Source: Apostichopus japonicus
Taxonomy: Eukaryota; Echinodermata; Holothuroidea; Aspidochirotida; Stichopodidae
Direction of reading: 5' to 3'
Length of the DNA stretch: 64,000 bases
Assembly: GCF_037975245.1 (NCBI RefSeq)
Contig: NC_092578.1
Span: forward strand, 8,388,501-8,452,500
Shown here one piece after another: positions 1 through 10,773 of this stretch; the stretch's first letter is position 1, and each line of letters begins with the position of its first letter. Made by a program: the position numbers and the translations under genes. Under the pieces are notes generated by a model. That model did no database searches. It worked only from the letters and a program-made list of their open reading frames with translations, and had not been told where the DNA came from.

Positions 1-1292
1 TAGTATTCGGCGAAATTGAACGAATATGTGATTGTCATAACGTCAAGGAAAGTTTCAGCGGTAAAGTTGAAAGGAGATTTTGACGTCACCGCTCGTTTCG
101 TTTTTATGTATATCAGTATGTACCAGGCTGTTTTCGAAAAAGGGATCAACCTTATACGATGTTTTATGTAATACCAAACCTTGTTACGAGTGTATAAGAT
201 GAATTATTACAAGTTTGGCGAGTCATACACTGTTGGAGGGACGCCATACCACCAAGTTGTAATATTGTTTCAGCATTGTTTTTAGTGACATCACTGGTTT
301 ACACTCACCATCTGTGTATGTGCATGGGCGGCAAAATTCTCCGACAGCGAATGAGCTCGGATGATCTTTAACTAATTAACTGATTTATAAAATTGTTTGT
401 TGAGATAAGGAGGGGTCTCTTTACTTGAGTGAAGGTTTTTGTAATCATATTTTGAGTGGAAGTATATCATATAATGGCGGCACCACTTTTAATTCCACCA
501 TGAACGAGAAAACAAATTAATGGAACTTTAAAAGCTGTATTTTGTGAAGAGGTTGTAACTCGATGTTGAAGGCCGAAAATTAATTAAATTTGAATATGCT
601 GAATAAACCATACGAAACACTGCAATTAGTCCAGTTTGGATTTTGTTGTTGTTGTTGTTGTAATTTTGAGAAATGACCCTCTCAACATATGGAAGCATAC
701 CAAACCGTCATCTTGGCAATCCAATATAATATCTTATAGGATAAACAACAAATTAATTGTTGGTCATTTCCAATTTTTAAATCCGAAAATATACCATGCA
801 TGACATGGTGTATGTATGCTCTCTCAATCGCTCACATCTTCAATATCTACTGCATAGCCTAATCCTCACTGCATTTGTTTGTATGAAAATTTAATGCAAT
901 GAAAAGTCTTTAAAATAAAAGGCAAATAAATCTCGTCTCAAGTGGGCGATGGTCCTCGTTTGAATAATATAAGAAAACAAAATGGAGAATTCAATAATGT
1001 AAAAGATGGAAAATAAAAGGGTTCTTCAGTCTCTGGCTTATAGTTTTGTTGCATTGTTTGTAACAGGTGCCCATAAAAGTATATAGCATTAGTCAGAATA
1101 GGCTAGGAATAGAAAATAAAGCTTACATAATATCTATTTTTACAGGTTCTCCCATGTATCCTCTTGGCTGAAACAAACAAACTAAATATCTCTTGTAATG
1201 TTTGACTGAGATGTTGGGCTACAGATTGATAATTCAATACAGGAAATTTCAAGAATGATATTGATAACAAATGTTGTTGTCAGTTATACATA
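1..1292. other. Unassigned AT-rich sequence
   Basis: No exon with splice signals, RNA gene or recognisable element was seen on either strand. The stretch contains one perfect TGACGTCA octamer at 81-88, a short TTG microsatellite at 643-661 and ordinary AT-rich single-copy-looking DNA. It may be intergenic or intronic; nothing in it decides which. Confidence 0.5.
643..661. repeat. (TTG)n microsatellite
   Basis: About six uninterrupted TTG units. A short trinucleotide tract with no coding context. Confidence 0.8.
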
Positions 1293-1311
1293 GGGGAGGG
1301 GAGGGGAGGGG
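1293..1311 (+). other. Perfect G-quadruplex motif
   Basis: The sequence is GGGGAGGGGAGGGGAGGGG: four G4 runs separated by single A loops. It is a textbook intramolecular quadruplex candidate with minimal loops. It can equally be described as a four-copy GGGGA microsatellite. No gene start was identified beside it, so a regulatory role is only possible. Confidence 0.6.
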
Positions 1312-1971
1312 CGATGTTCTCTAACACTCAGGGCTGTTTAGGGACGTTAAGAACCATTGTTATCAGTGCAGATCGTATTTCTTTGCCAATCTTAATTGTT
1401 GTCACCAATAACCCTTTTTACATGTGGGTAGCATCTGTTCAAACGGCTGGACATCAAAGTCTAACACACAGACGACAATATCATATCCTCAGGTCAAAAC
1501 GAAATAGGAAAAACATAAGACTTTAATAGCCTGAATTAACATTTGTTTTCAACGCAATAACATATGTCAATTATACGCTTGGTGTTGGATATGGTCTAAG
1601 GATGCTCTGTTGAACATATATGAAGTTAAAAAGGATAGGCCAATGTTATTTCGTCGAGTTATTACAACTTCTAACGGAATAAATTAACATTAACATTTAT
1701 GCCCGTACTGAGGAGCCGAGGTTCACTTTGTGTTAAAGGAAAGTAACGAGGCTCTAAATTAAATTTTGATATGTGTTAGATTGTTAATAAACACCGTTAT
1801 AAGTCCAGGTTCCATTTCTATAACACCTTTAGCTTTAATACCATGCCGAAGGCAGAAGGAATCTATGCAATGTTGATGGCGTGTGTTCGTGTGAGCTTTT
1901 GGTTTCAGCATGACATTTTGTGCAAGGACATATAGTGTACAGAAAAGCAACAATTGGTCAGACCTTAATTG
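1312..1971. other. Unassigned sequence
   Basis: No supported gene or element. A 70-codon open frame at 1314-1526 begins directly after the G-quadruplex tract, but it has no recognisable domain and composition like its surroundings. It is treated as chance. Confidence 0.45.
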
Positions 1972-1979
1972 AATCTGTT

Positions 1980-2360
1980 CAAGGGCGTAGGAACCGGGGG
2001 GGGGGGGGGCTGGGGGCGCCAGCCCCCCCAGTGAAAAATGTGGAGGGGCGGAAGTATCATTCCGCCCCCCCCCCGCTTCGCAAGTCAGAAAACCCCTTTT
2101 TCATTTCCAAATGAGAAAAAAAATCTCATTTGGAGCACCAAATTGCATCTAAGGCCTGGTGAAAATACAAAATTAAGTTTACAAAATGGAGTGGGTGTTG
2201 AAGTGTGCTATATTGCACCAAATTGCATCTGAGGCTACCTGGAAATGCAAAAAATTCCAAAGGGGAGGGGGACACCCCCTCCCCTTTAGACCCCTCCCCC
2301 AGGCCGGCCATCAGTCTTCAGCCCCCCCCCCCCACTCAAAAGTACCTTCCTACGCCACTG
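1980..2360. mobile_element. Non-autonomous hAT-like element (MITE)
   Basis: A 381-bp element with imperfect terminal inverted repeats: CAAGGGCGTAGGAA at the left and the complement of CAGTGGCGTAGGAA at the right. It is flanked by a perfect 8-bp target duplication, AATCTGTT (1972-1979 and 2361-2368). Eight-base duplications and CAGNGGCG-type ends are characteristic of hAT transposons (family knowledge). It has no transposase frame. Long G and C runs sit just inside both ends and would pair into a stem. Open frames that run across it on both strands are by-products. Confidence 0.88.
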
Positions 2361-2368
2361 AATCTGTT

Positions 2369-3959
2369 GTTATGAAACTGGGAATGATTTGTATATTTAA
2401 GAACCTAAATAGTTATTCCTGAATGTTTACACCATCTCAGGGTAATATATCATTGCTCTCACTATCTTGGTATACATCCATGCTCTCACCAATGTCACCA
2501 TACTTAATTGGTATAGGTTTAATATGCTGTTTAAGATGTCATTTGTATCTAAGTTTAGTCAGAAATTACTGCACAATATCTCAAATAGCTCTGAATTCTC
2601 TATATTAAAGACCTCTGGGTTTTACGTTGACACAGAACACTTGAACTTAACCCATTACAGTTGCCATTCGAAGTGCTTGTTTGTATTTCACAAGTTAATA
2701 TAGTGACAGCTATCCAGTAGTCGTAATATTTACACAATATTATGCTGATTGAAGGTCATTTGAAGTCAACAGAGGTCAAAGTCTGGAAACCTTGTAGGCT
2801 CTCAAACTCAAACTATTTCTTTGATGAATAGCTTTACTGTGGTCACTGACTTTCACATGGCCCTCCACTTCCACTAATGACTGTTACCTGTCATCAACTT
2901 TCACCGTTGCAAAGATTAAGTTTTCAGGAACTCTTTTCTGATGTTCTGGTACTTGACTTGAGATCCTCAGTTGCTCTATCAATCAGATGATTCCATCTAT
3001 AAAACTTACAAGGCAAGGAATCACTTAGCCTGCTGGCTAAACTGGTTGAGATACGTTCCTTTGTACAGCTGAGAGTCTCAGTTAAAGTGGCTGGATTTAA
3101 CAGTCTAATACACAACACAAGAATAGTTATAGGAACGTGACAAGCATTTAAGTAGTTCCCCCTTTTTTTGGCCTTGGACTATGGCATATGGATACTATAG
3201 ATAATCCTTCTAAATGTCAAGACTCTTTAATGTATTTAAATAGACTATAGAAACAGAGTCATAAACATGGTAATAAAATAGATTTTTTATACTTCCCACA
3301 TTTAATAAAAAACACTGCAAGACACTTCTACGTATTTTTGGACAATATGAGATATCTCGTTGCACCATCAAGTGATGATTTTCTCCCGCCACACCCCTTT
3401 CCTGCCCCCCCCCCCTTTGGTTTTCTTTATTATTGCTGTATATATAATGCTAACTGCATAGTGTCGTTGTATTTTAAGTGGATTTTAATATAGCATTTGT
3501 ATCGAAACTTACACCTCAAAGCTCATTCCAATATCCTCTAACACTGTAACAGTATGATATAAAAATGTCGAGATTTCCGTGTATGGGGTATATGTAAAAC
3601 GTTCTGATTTTTTTTTCTCTCGAACCATCCGTCCAGACGATGTGCTTTTTGGGAATTAGACTACCGGAATTGTAGTGCTACTTTTAGTTAACAGTTTTTG
3701 CTGTTATTTCTTTGCTTCCATGGGAAATCTATGCAGTTCTTTGTCGGACAACGTAAAGCAAAAAAAAAAAAAAAATCGATACGGAAGTAAGATTGGGTTT
3801 TCCTGGAGGTTCGCGAATCTCGTTATCTCTCTCACATGCAAGAGTGATTAAAATATAGAGAGGAAACTTCCCAGTCAGAAGCCAACTGGTATCGTTTTTA
3901 TATATAAAACCAAAAAAGCGATCGATATATGGAACGCGGCGGTGTGTAGATAGTAACGT
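2369..3959. other. Unassigned sequence before the LINE
   Basis: No splice-flanked exon, RNA gene or element was recognised. It contains C-rich and T-rich runs (near 3155-3170 and 3395-3420) and an A-run near 3761-3775. Short open frames (60-79 codons) on both strands show no domain. Confidence 0.45.
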
Positions 3960-3971
3960 TAGTATCACGAG

Positions 3972-4247
3972 TTGATGTGTCGACTAGCATCAACTCGGGC
4001 TAAAGTTGTCATATGTAGTATATTGCCAAGATTTGACAACAATGTTCAGTCAGATAAGATTGTAACTTTGAATGGTTTCTTGCATAGTCTGTCTGCTGAC
4101 TTCGGCTTCACATTTGTTGACATGTGGTCATCTTTCCAGGGTAGAAGGGATTTGTTCGCCAGGGATGGGTTGTACTTAGCTAATACTGGGGCCTCGTTGT
4201 TTGATAGGATGGTGAATTACTCTGTTGAACAGCTATGTTTAAACTAA
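3972..4247 (+). pseudogene. LINE ORF1 fragment, esterase-like C-terminus
   Basis: An open frame of 91 codons that is the C-terminal part of a CR1-type first ORF. It shows the hydrophobic strand VVICSILPR, then FVDMW, then FARDGLYLANTGA. In SGNH-type esterase domains of CR1 ORF1 proteins the last block is D-G-x-H with the catalytic histidine (family knowledge). Here the third position after DG reads LYL, so the histidine position appears to be tyrosine. The N-terminal blocks including the nucleophile serine are absent, lost with the 5' truncation. It ends at TAA 4245-4247, about 19 bp before the endonuclease frame. Assignment to the esterase family rests on these short motifs and position. Confidence 0.55.
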
Positions 4248-4265
4248 ATTGGGGGGGGGGGGGCG

Positions 4266-5168
4266 ATGAGGGCAGGAATACATTTGGATAAGGATTATGT
4301 TCCTATTGGAGGCGACTATAGGCGTTTTGAAAGCAAGGAAAGTGATAGTCATAGTGCTAACTTTAGGAGGCATGCTAAGGTACATAGTTTCAGGGATAAG
4401 CTGAAGATTGTCTTTACCAATGCTAGAAGTATTCGTAAAAATTTTGCTGAATTTACTGTGCTTCTTGAGGATCTGAAACCTGATGTGTTTGGTATCACCG
4501 AATCTTGGTTAAGGGAGGACATTGATAGTGCTGAGGTTTCTCACCCGGGGTATGTTGTGTATCGTCAGGACAGAAGGGATACTCATAATGGGATTGGTGG
4601 GGGAGTTTTACTGTATGTTAGGGATGACATTGTAAGTGTTGAGAAATCTCAGTTGCAAGAGTCTTTTGTAAATTCTGTCTGGTGCGAGTTGTCCACAGAC
4701 AACTCCAAGAGGTCCAGTGATGTTATCACTGTTGGTGTTGTTTACCGTTCTCCTAACAGCAGCGATGATAACGATGTCTTGCTGTTTGATTCAATTAGAA
4801 AGGCTGCTAAAGGTGATGTTAACATCATAACAATTGTTATAATGGGCGACTTTAATTTTCCTGACATTAATTGGATGGATGGTTCCAGTAGTAGGAAGGG
4901 TAGTTACTTTCTAGATGTTGTGCAAGATTGCTTTTTACATCAACATGTTACTTTCCTTACTAGGGGAGGGAGGGGGGATAACATCTTGGATCTTGTTTTG
5001 AGTTCTGATCCAAGCAATGTTTTTGATTTGACGGGTCTAGGAAAACTAGGAACTAGTGATCATGATATACTAGCTTTTGATGTTGTTTGCAAAGTCGTTA
5101 ATTCTGTTAGCAAGGAAAAAGTCCTTAATTTTCGAGATCAGATACAGAGGCAATTGAAACTTTACTAA
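4266..5168 (+). pseudogene. LINE ORF2, AP endonuclease domain
   Basis: A 300-codon open frame holding an almost complete apurinic/apyrimidinic-type endonuclease, which nicks target DNA for target-primed reverse transcription. Visible motifs in order: FTNARSI (Asn), GITESWL (metal-binding Glu), YRQDRR, GGGVLLYVRDD, VVYRSPN, MGDFNFPDINW and LGTSDHDIL (the terminal Ser-Asp-His). All these catalytic positions look intact. The frame follows a 12-G run at 4252-4263 and ends prematurely at TAA 5166. The following RT-linker sequence continues in another frame, so a frameshift near 5150-5165 separates endonuclease from RT. Confidence 0.9.
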
Positions 5169-5843
5169 AGGGTACAGATTGGATTAATTTGTTTAGAGAT
5201 ATGAGTGCTTCTCAGTCTTGGATTTGTTTAGCTGATAAATTAAAGGTCATTATGGAAAATCATGTTCCGTGGAAGAATCGTCGTCGTAAAAGCAGTATGC
5301 CTCACTGGATGAATAAGAAAGTTAGATGTGCAATTAGGCAAAAACGTAGAATGTGGAAGTTGTTTAGGAGGACTAAATCTGAATCTCTTTTGGCCATTTT
5401 AAATTTCATCAGCTGAAGGTAGAATGCTTAGTCTCTGATGAAAAATTGGATTTCGAAAATAGCATTGCCCTAAAAATTAAGGATAACCTTAAGGCCTTCT
5501 TTTCTTATGTCAGGTCAGAGCAGAAAGTTAAAGATGCAATTGTTTCTCTTAGGGCACCACAGGCTGATAATGTAGTCACTGATAGTCAGGATCTTGCAGA
5601 TCTTTTGAACAACTATTTTGTGTCGGTTTTTACAAGGGAAGATATGATTAGTATTCCAGATTTTCAGGGGGGCAGTGATAGGCCTAAACTGGATACGGTC
5701 TTATTTTCGGATGAGGTTGTCTTAAAGGAGCTGCTTCGTCTTAATGTTTCTAAAGCTTCTGGACCGAATGCAATCCATCCGTATTTGTTGAAGACTTTTG
5801 CAAACCTTTCTGCGTTCCACTCTCATTGGTTTTTAGTAAATTT
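5169..5843 (+). pseudogene. LINE ORF2 linker and RT N-terminus, frameshifted
   Basis: Coding similarity continues in two further frames. One covers 5169-5416 (VPWKNRRRKS, MNKKVRCAIRQKRRMWK), the basic linker usual between endonuclease and RT in CR1-like LINEs. The other covers 5446-5843 (LADLLNNYFVSVFT, then LNVSKASGPNAIHP), the RT entry region around the K-x-x-G-P-D motif. The aspartate of that motif reads Asn here (SGPNAIHP). The two frame changes are ordinary decay. Confidence 0.8.
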
Positions 5844-7099
5844 ATGAATGAAGGTTATGTTCCTAAGGACTGGAGATGTGCTAATATTACCCCAATTTTC
5901 AAGAAGGGTGATAAGTCTAAGCCCTGTAATTAAAGGCCCGTTAGTCTCACTAGTGTTGTTTGTAAGGTCATGGAGTCTATTGTTAAAAAGTCTATGGTCT
6001 GTCACTTCAGCAGTCAGTCTTTGATCAGAGGGTCTTAACATGGCTTTTGTCAAAAAAGGTCTTGTCTCACTAATATCCTTGAGTTTATGGAAGATGTAAC
6101 AAGCTCACTGAATAGGCAGAAGTCTGTAGATGTTGTGTTCCTGGATTTCCCGAAGGCCTTTGATAAAGTTCCCCACCAGCGTCTTTTACTTAGGCTGAAG
6201 AGTATGGGTGTCAATGGGAATTTACTGTCTTGGATCGAGAATTGGATTGGTAATAGGAAACAGAGGGTGGTAATTAAAGGCTGTGCTTCTTCTTGGCAGG
6301 ACGTTACTAGTGGGGTTCCACAAGGGTCTGTATTAGGTCCCTTGTTGTTTGTTGCCTATATAAATGACATCGACGGAGATATTTTGTGTACAGCTAAGAA
6401 GTTTGCTGATGACACCAAATTGTATTCTGAGGTCTCTTCCAAAAGCGATTCTGAGAAGTTTCAAACGGATTGGATAAGGTTTTTTTCCTGGTCTCAGGGG
6501 TGGCAAATGCTTTTTAATATTGATTAATGCAAGGTAATGCACATTGGTATTAGTAACCAAAAGTTTGCATACAATCTTAATGGTGTGGAGTTACAGGAGG
6601 TCTCTGTTGAAAGAGACCTAGGCATCTACATTGACTCATCTCTGCAACCTTCTAAACATTGTCTTGAAGCTGCTAAAAGAGGTAATAGGGTTTTAGGTAT
6701 GATCAAGAGGAACTTCAGTTTTCTGAAAGAGGACATCGTAGTTAGGCTTTATAAGCAGTTGGTTAGGCCTCATCTGGAGTATGCTGTGCAGGCTTGGAAC
6801 CCATATTTTGCTGAGGATAAGGAAGTACTTGAAAAGGTCTAGAGGAGGGCTACTAGGATGATTAGTTCCTTAAAGAGTGTTCCTTATTATAGGCGGTTAC
6901 AACTGTTGAATCTCACCACACTGGAGCTTAGGAGGTTACGTGGGGACTTGATTCAGGTTTTCAAGATTGTTTATGGTTTCGACAATTTATCCTTTACCGA
7001 CTTTTTCATGTTTGCTAACAGTAGTTGTACCAGAAGTCTTTGTCTTAAACTCCAAAAGTCACATAGTAGGATTAATATTCGGCATAACTTTTTTCTTAT
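5844..7099 (+). pseudogene. LINE ORF2, reverse transcriptase core with stops
   Basis: The RT palm and thumb run in a single frame, interrupted by stops near 5931, 6036, 6525 and 6840. Motifs in order: PKDWRCANITPIFKKGDK, RPVSLTSVVCKVMES, FLDFPKAFDKVPH (usually FLDFSKAFD), SGVPQGSVLGPLLF and the catalytic KFADDTKLY with both aspartates present. Then come VERDLGIYIDSSL and VRPHLEYAVQAW, the usual thumb-region blocks of CR1/Jockey-like LINEs. Each stop is one base from the expected codon, consistent with neutral decay after insertion. Confidence 0.9.
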
Positions 7100-7210
7100 A
7101 GGGTTGTGAATGAGTGGAATGGTTTGCCTGAGAAAGTTGTCCTTGCAAGTAGTGTCAATGGGTTTAAGAATGCTTTGGACAAGCACTTTAAGCATTGTAA
7201 TCGGGTTTGA
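7100..7210 (+). pseudogene. LINE ORF2 C-terminal block, shifted frame
   Basis: The frame shifts again near 7090-7100. It then reads the conserved terminal block (VVNEWNGLPEKVV, then VNGFKNALDKHF) and reaches TGA at 7208-7210, which is probably the genuine ORF2 stop. This W-N-x-L-P block closes many CR1 and Jockey-like ORF2 proteins (family knowledge). Confidence 0.8.
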
Positions 7211-7291
7211 GTGTTTGTGTCTTCAGTTTTTTTTCTCTCTCTATAGGGTCCTTGGTGGGGACTTAAGTGTCCCTCCTGATCCTTTTTTTCT

Positions 7292-7323
7292 ACTAAACTA
7301 AACTAAACTAAACTTAACTAAAC
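7292..7323 (+). repeat. LINE 3' terminal (AAACT)n tract
   Basis: About six imperfect ACTAA/AAACT units directly after an 80-bp 3' UTR. CR1/L2-group LINEs end in short tandem repeats instead of poly(A), so this marks the 3' end of the insertion. Confidence 0.8.
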
Positions 7324-8419
7324 ATCCTTAACGCTACACTGCATTGAACTTATAAAACCGAGTATTCCATGCAGTTCATTCCTGAGAAGAGAGCAAAACC
7401 AAAAAAAAAAGTGGAACTTAAAAGTTATTGCCGTTTTCTCCCTTGTATATGACACCCCCTCCCCTCAAAGACCCGACGGCGATGACGGTCAGAGGGGGCT
7501 AACAATAATTTATTCTCTTTTTGAACTAAAACAAATAGCAGACGGTGTCCTTTAATTTAACCCCTGGGTCCTACCTGGCTCTCAGCACCGACCCTCTCCC
7601 CTCTCCCAACTCATGTATTGTTTAGTTTCTGTCAAAATGGCGAGAGAAGAGGGGTAAGAAGCGTCAATTACTTCGGTGATTGTTTTGATTCTCTTGGGGC
7701 AGACTGTCAGCCGTCTCCATGTTTAATACATGGAAAGAATCATGTAATACGTATTTTACGTAGAGTATAGGGACGTATAGGAACAACGATCTGACCAAGC
7801 CGTTTGAAATTCCGTTTTAGAAAGCAATCGTTCCTTCGTCGCTTTTTTCCGCTCAGTTATCCACGGTATTTTCTTACATGTATAGTGCGGTTGCTTATGC
7901 ACAGAAATTCAAGGATTTGGGTTTCCAAGAACTAATTTTCTAGCAAGGTTATGGGCATCTCTTTCCCGTCACCTTCAAACCTGCTGAATCTGATGTGATT
8001 AGATTACTTTATCAAGCGATCTCTCTCTTTTTTTTTCTCTCTCTCTCCAATCGACATTCGGAGGGGGTATAACAAGGGAAGAAACCCGCTTAAGGAATTT
8101 TGAGATATATTTAGCTGTCTAATAAATAAATTAACATTTTGTAGATTGCAGAACTTGACGACAAAACATTTATGTGATAGAAAGTCAAGTTAATTGAGTA
8201 GGAATCATACCATGTGTTGCGGTAATCCTGCCCGTATTAAGTTGGTTTGTATATTGGCAGTATCAGTACGTTCCACCGTCGTGAAAAAGTCATATGCATT
8301 AGGCGCAGCTAGACCTTCTGTTTTTAAGAGGGGGGGGGGGTCGGGCACTACTTTTCTATAGGAGGTAGGCTTGACCTGTTCCCCCACCCAAAACAAGTGA
8401 CAATTTACCGCCTTTTCTT

Positions 8420-8443
8420 GGGGGGGGGAGGGGAGGGGGTGAT
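8420..8443 (+). other. G-quadruplex-capable G tract
   Basis: G9-A-G4-A-G5-TGAT-GGG gives at least four G runs with short loops. It resembles the motif at 1293-1311 but is less regular. No adjacent gene start. Confidence 0.5.
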
Positions 8444-8731
8444 GGGTTGGGTGTATGGCAGATATGGTTATCCTCCCGTGGCTATCCCACTGGCCATAGG
8501 CTACTGTAGACTTTTTAAGATCTCAGCAGCATTTCTTAGTACACTTCACGTTTACATATATATCCATGGATTTTTCTAATATCTTCCTGTTATGCTATAG
8601 TATGGAACATATGTACAAAACGCCCTAGTCTACTTGAGGGACACTTCCATGGGTGACATTCTTCGTTGATATTACAAGGGTCGATTTGGGTTGGACTTCG
8701 GAGTAACATGTGATTAATATATTCTTGCGTA

Positions 8732-8734
<3 letters not shown>

Positions 8735-8778
<44 letters not shown>
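8735..8778. repeat. (TA)n microsatellite, 44 bp
   Basis: Uninterrupted TA dinucleotides. Typical length-variable neutral tract. Confidence 0.95.
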
Positions 8779-8782
<4 letters not shown>

Positions 8783-9268
8783 TAAATGAAAACGTAATGA
8801 TCTCTAGAGTAAGGCAAAATATGTCACCAAAAACATATACTTCTCTAGGGGAAGCCATTATCATTTCATTTCGATAATAACGGACCGTGCGTAACATCCA
8901 CATCCAGGAATAATGAAATTTTGCACCCAAGGGTGTGATTAAAGTCATATACTAACTGAAAAATCAATTCAGTTCTTCATCACATCTGTCGATAAAGATC
9001 ATCCTGGATAGTAAGTCTCTGTCCTCTTTTACGGTCAAGCCGGCGTCTTCCTCGTTCTGCCACCGTTTGCATAAACCTGTTACCCCCCCCCCCCCCATAA
9101 TACGTGAGAAGGGAGACATAATTGGGAAAGTAAAACCACTTAATCGGTCGAGAGGGTTAGCTGACGGCGGTCACTTACACGGAAACATTCTTCTAGAAAT
9201 CCAAATTAAACCGTGCGACTTCCGTGCCATAGACACTCAGCTGATTCTATAGTGTTCCATAGAAATAT

Positions 9269-9345
9269 AATGACGATGACGACGACTTCATCATCGTCAT
9301 CGTTATCATCATCATTATCGTCATCGTCACTATAATTATCATTAT
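9269..9345. repeat. Trinucleotide tract that switches strand
   Basis: The left part is GAC/GAT triplets (9271-9285). The right part is ATC/GTC triplets (9290-9330), the complement of the left. The tract is therefore a trinucleotide microsatellite with a near-palindromic centre around 9287. The minus strand reads as an aspartate-rich open frame, which is an artefact. Confidence 0.8.
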
Positions 9346-10773
9346 TTTTATTTTTGCGGAGTTGAGAAATCATGACATTAAATTGTTTCAACAGTTACCG
9401 ACTACAAACCATGAAATGCGATAAAGAAACAAAACAAAGTGACATACTTATTGATCATGAAACAATCGTGAATATTTTGCTGATCATCTGTAGGCGTTTG
9501 TACGGTTTCATTGTTATACGTATACGGTACATACCTATACTATGGATAATGTTTTCCTATTGAGTGCTATACGTCTGAATTATGTTGCGCCCTCCCCACC
9601 CCACCCACCCCCCGCCCACTGTCTCCGACCATTTGACCCACTATCGTCTTCCGGTGGCAAGCAATGGTCCACTTGTATGGAACATATAAATATGTCGCGC
9701 TGTTAGTTGAAAAAACTCAATCTCAGTACATGTTATTCTTAAATTTAGGTTTTTCTGTTTGAATGTGCATACGTATTGTTACCAGGTAAACCCATTGTTA
9801 CTTCAGGAAGTCGAGCATATTAGGAACATGGTTTGTGACGTCATCATGACGGACGTTCAAAATTTAAAAGATTTTATTTTCGTTGTAATTGTGTTGTTAA
9901 GTTTACAATTGACACGTGATACATTTGGAGAATGTTAGCATATACTTGGCTATGTTATCTTCATACAACTTGTTCGTAAAACACCTATTTTCCTCAGTGG
10001 AGAAATGATTGTACGTTGTAAAGAAATGCCATGATGACATCACTAACTCTGTTGTTGCCAGATGCATTATTAAACTATTGCATACAAAGTTGCAATAACT
10101 GTAAAACCACGATATATAATGCTATGAGGCTTTGATTTTCACCTAAAGATGAAGCAGTTTGTTTTTCAGTATATGAATGAAACAATAAAATTCAGCCTGT
10201 TTCCTAAATTGCACTGTTGCAACTCTCCATGCCTCGTTTTGAACACACCATGTGATCTTAGTGAGTCAGCTCTTGAAATTGAGCATACTAACGAACATAT
10301 GTATACAGACGTTGCAATTTTCATCTTATTATCGTTATCCTTTTGTTGTGAATACATTATTTATAAGGTTGAATGATGGACGAAATTGCATCAGCTTTGT
10401 CGGCTTTCTCCAATTAATTATATCATTGGCCAAGTGCGTCATAATGACTGACCAATGGTAGGCTCTGTACCGTTGTATCGCGTTACAATTAGCCCTTACA
10501 CGGTTCGACGGGTAATTTTATTATAACTTCCGAATATAATAGATACCGTATCTAGCTTTCAAATCTAACTCTCTCTCTAGCATCTCAAGAACTTACTTGC
10601 GACCTTCACCAGCTGACAGTCACCCTTTGATCAATAAGATGTATACAGATCTTGCAATATTACAATGTCATATTGTGTGTTAACGAAGAGATGCAATTCG
10701 CAGAAACGTGACTTCCTTGTTCACTATTGCAGCGCGTATGGAAAGCCATTTAAACATTTAATCGGGAATTTCA

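Larger units (their letters stand above)
3960..7325 (+). mobile_element. Degraded CR1-like non-LTR retrotransposon
   Basis: A 5'-truncated LINE in plus orientation. Order: tail of an ORF1 product, G-run spacer, AP endonuclease, reverse transcriptase, conserved LINE C-terminus, short 3' UTR and a terminal (AAACT)n tract. An esterase-like domain in ORF1, an APE-type endonuclease and a short-repeat 3' end instead of poly(A) are typical of the CR1/L2 group (family knowledge). The reading frame changes at least four times, and in-frame stops occur near 5931, 6036, 6525 and 6840, so this copy is dead. No target duplication was identified. The 5' boundary is estimated from where the coding similarity starts. 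Confidence 0.9.
7326..10773. other. Unassigned sequence with simple repeats
   Basis: No exon or RNA gene was supported. Contents are G-run and C-run rich patches (8330-8340, 8420-8443, 9082-9096, 9589-9617), the TA tract at 8735-8778, a trinucleotide tract at 9269-9345 and one TGACGTCA at 9836-9843. Open frames up to 107 codons on the minus strand at 8590-8948 run through the TA tract and are low-complexity artefacts. Confidence 0.5.

Noticed and set aside
5823-6560. Minus-strand frames in the LINE
   Set aside because: Shadows of the plus-strand reverse transcriptase, which shows the catalytic motifs.
8590-8948. Minus-strand proteins rich in Ile-Tyr
   Set aside because: Generated by the (TA)n tract at 8735-8778. 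The frame at 14189-14422 has the same cause.
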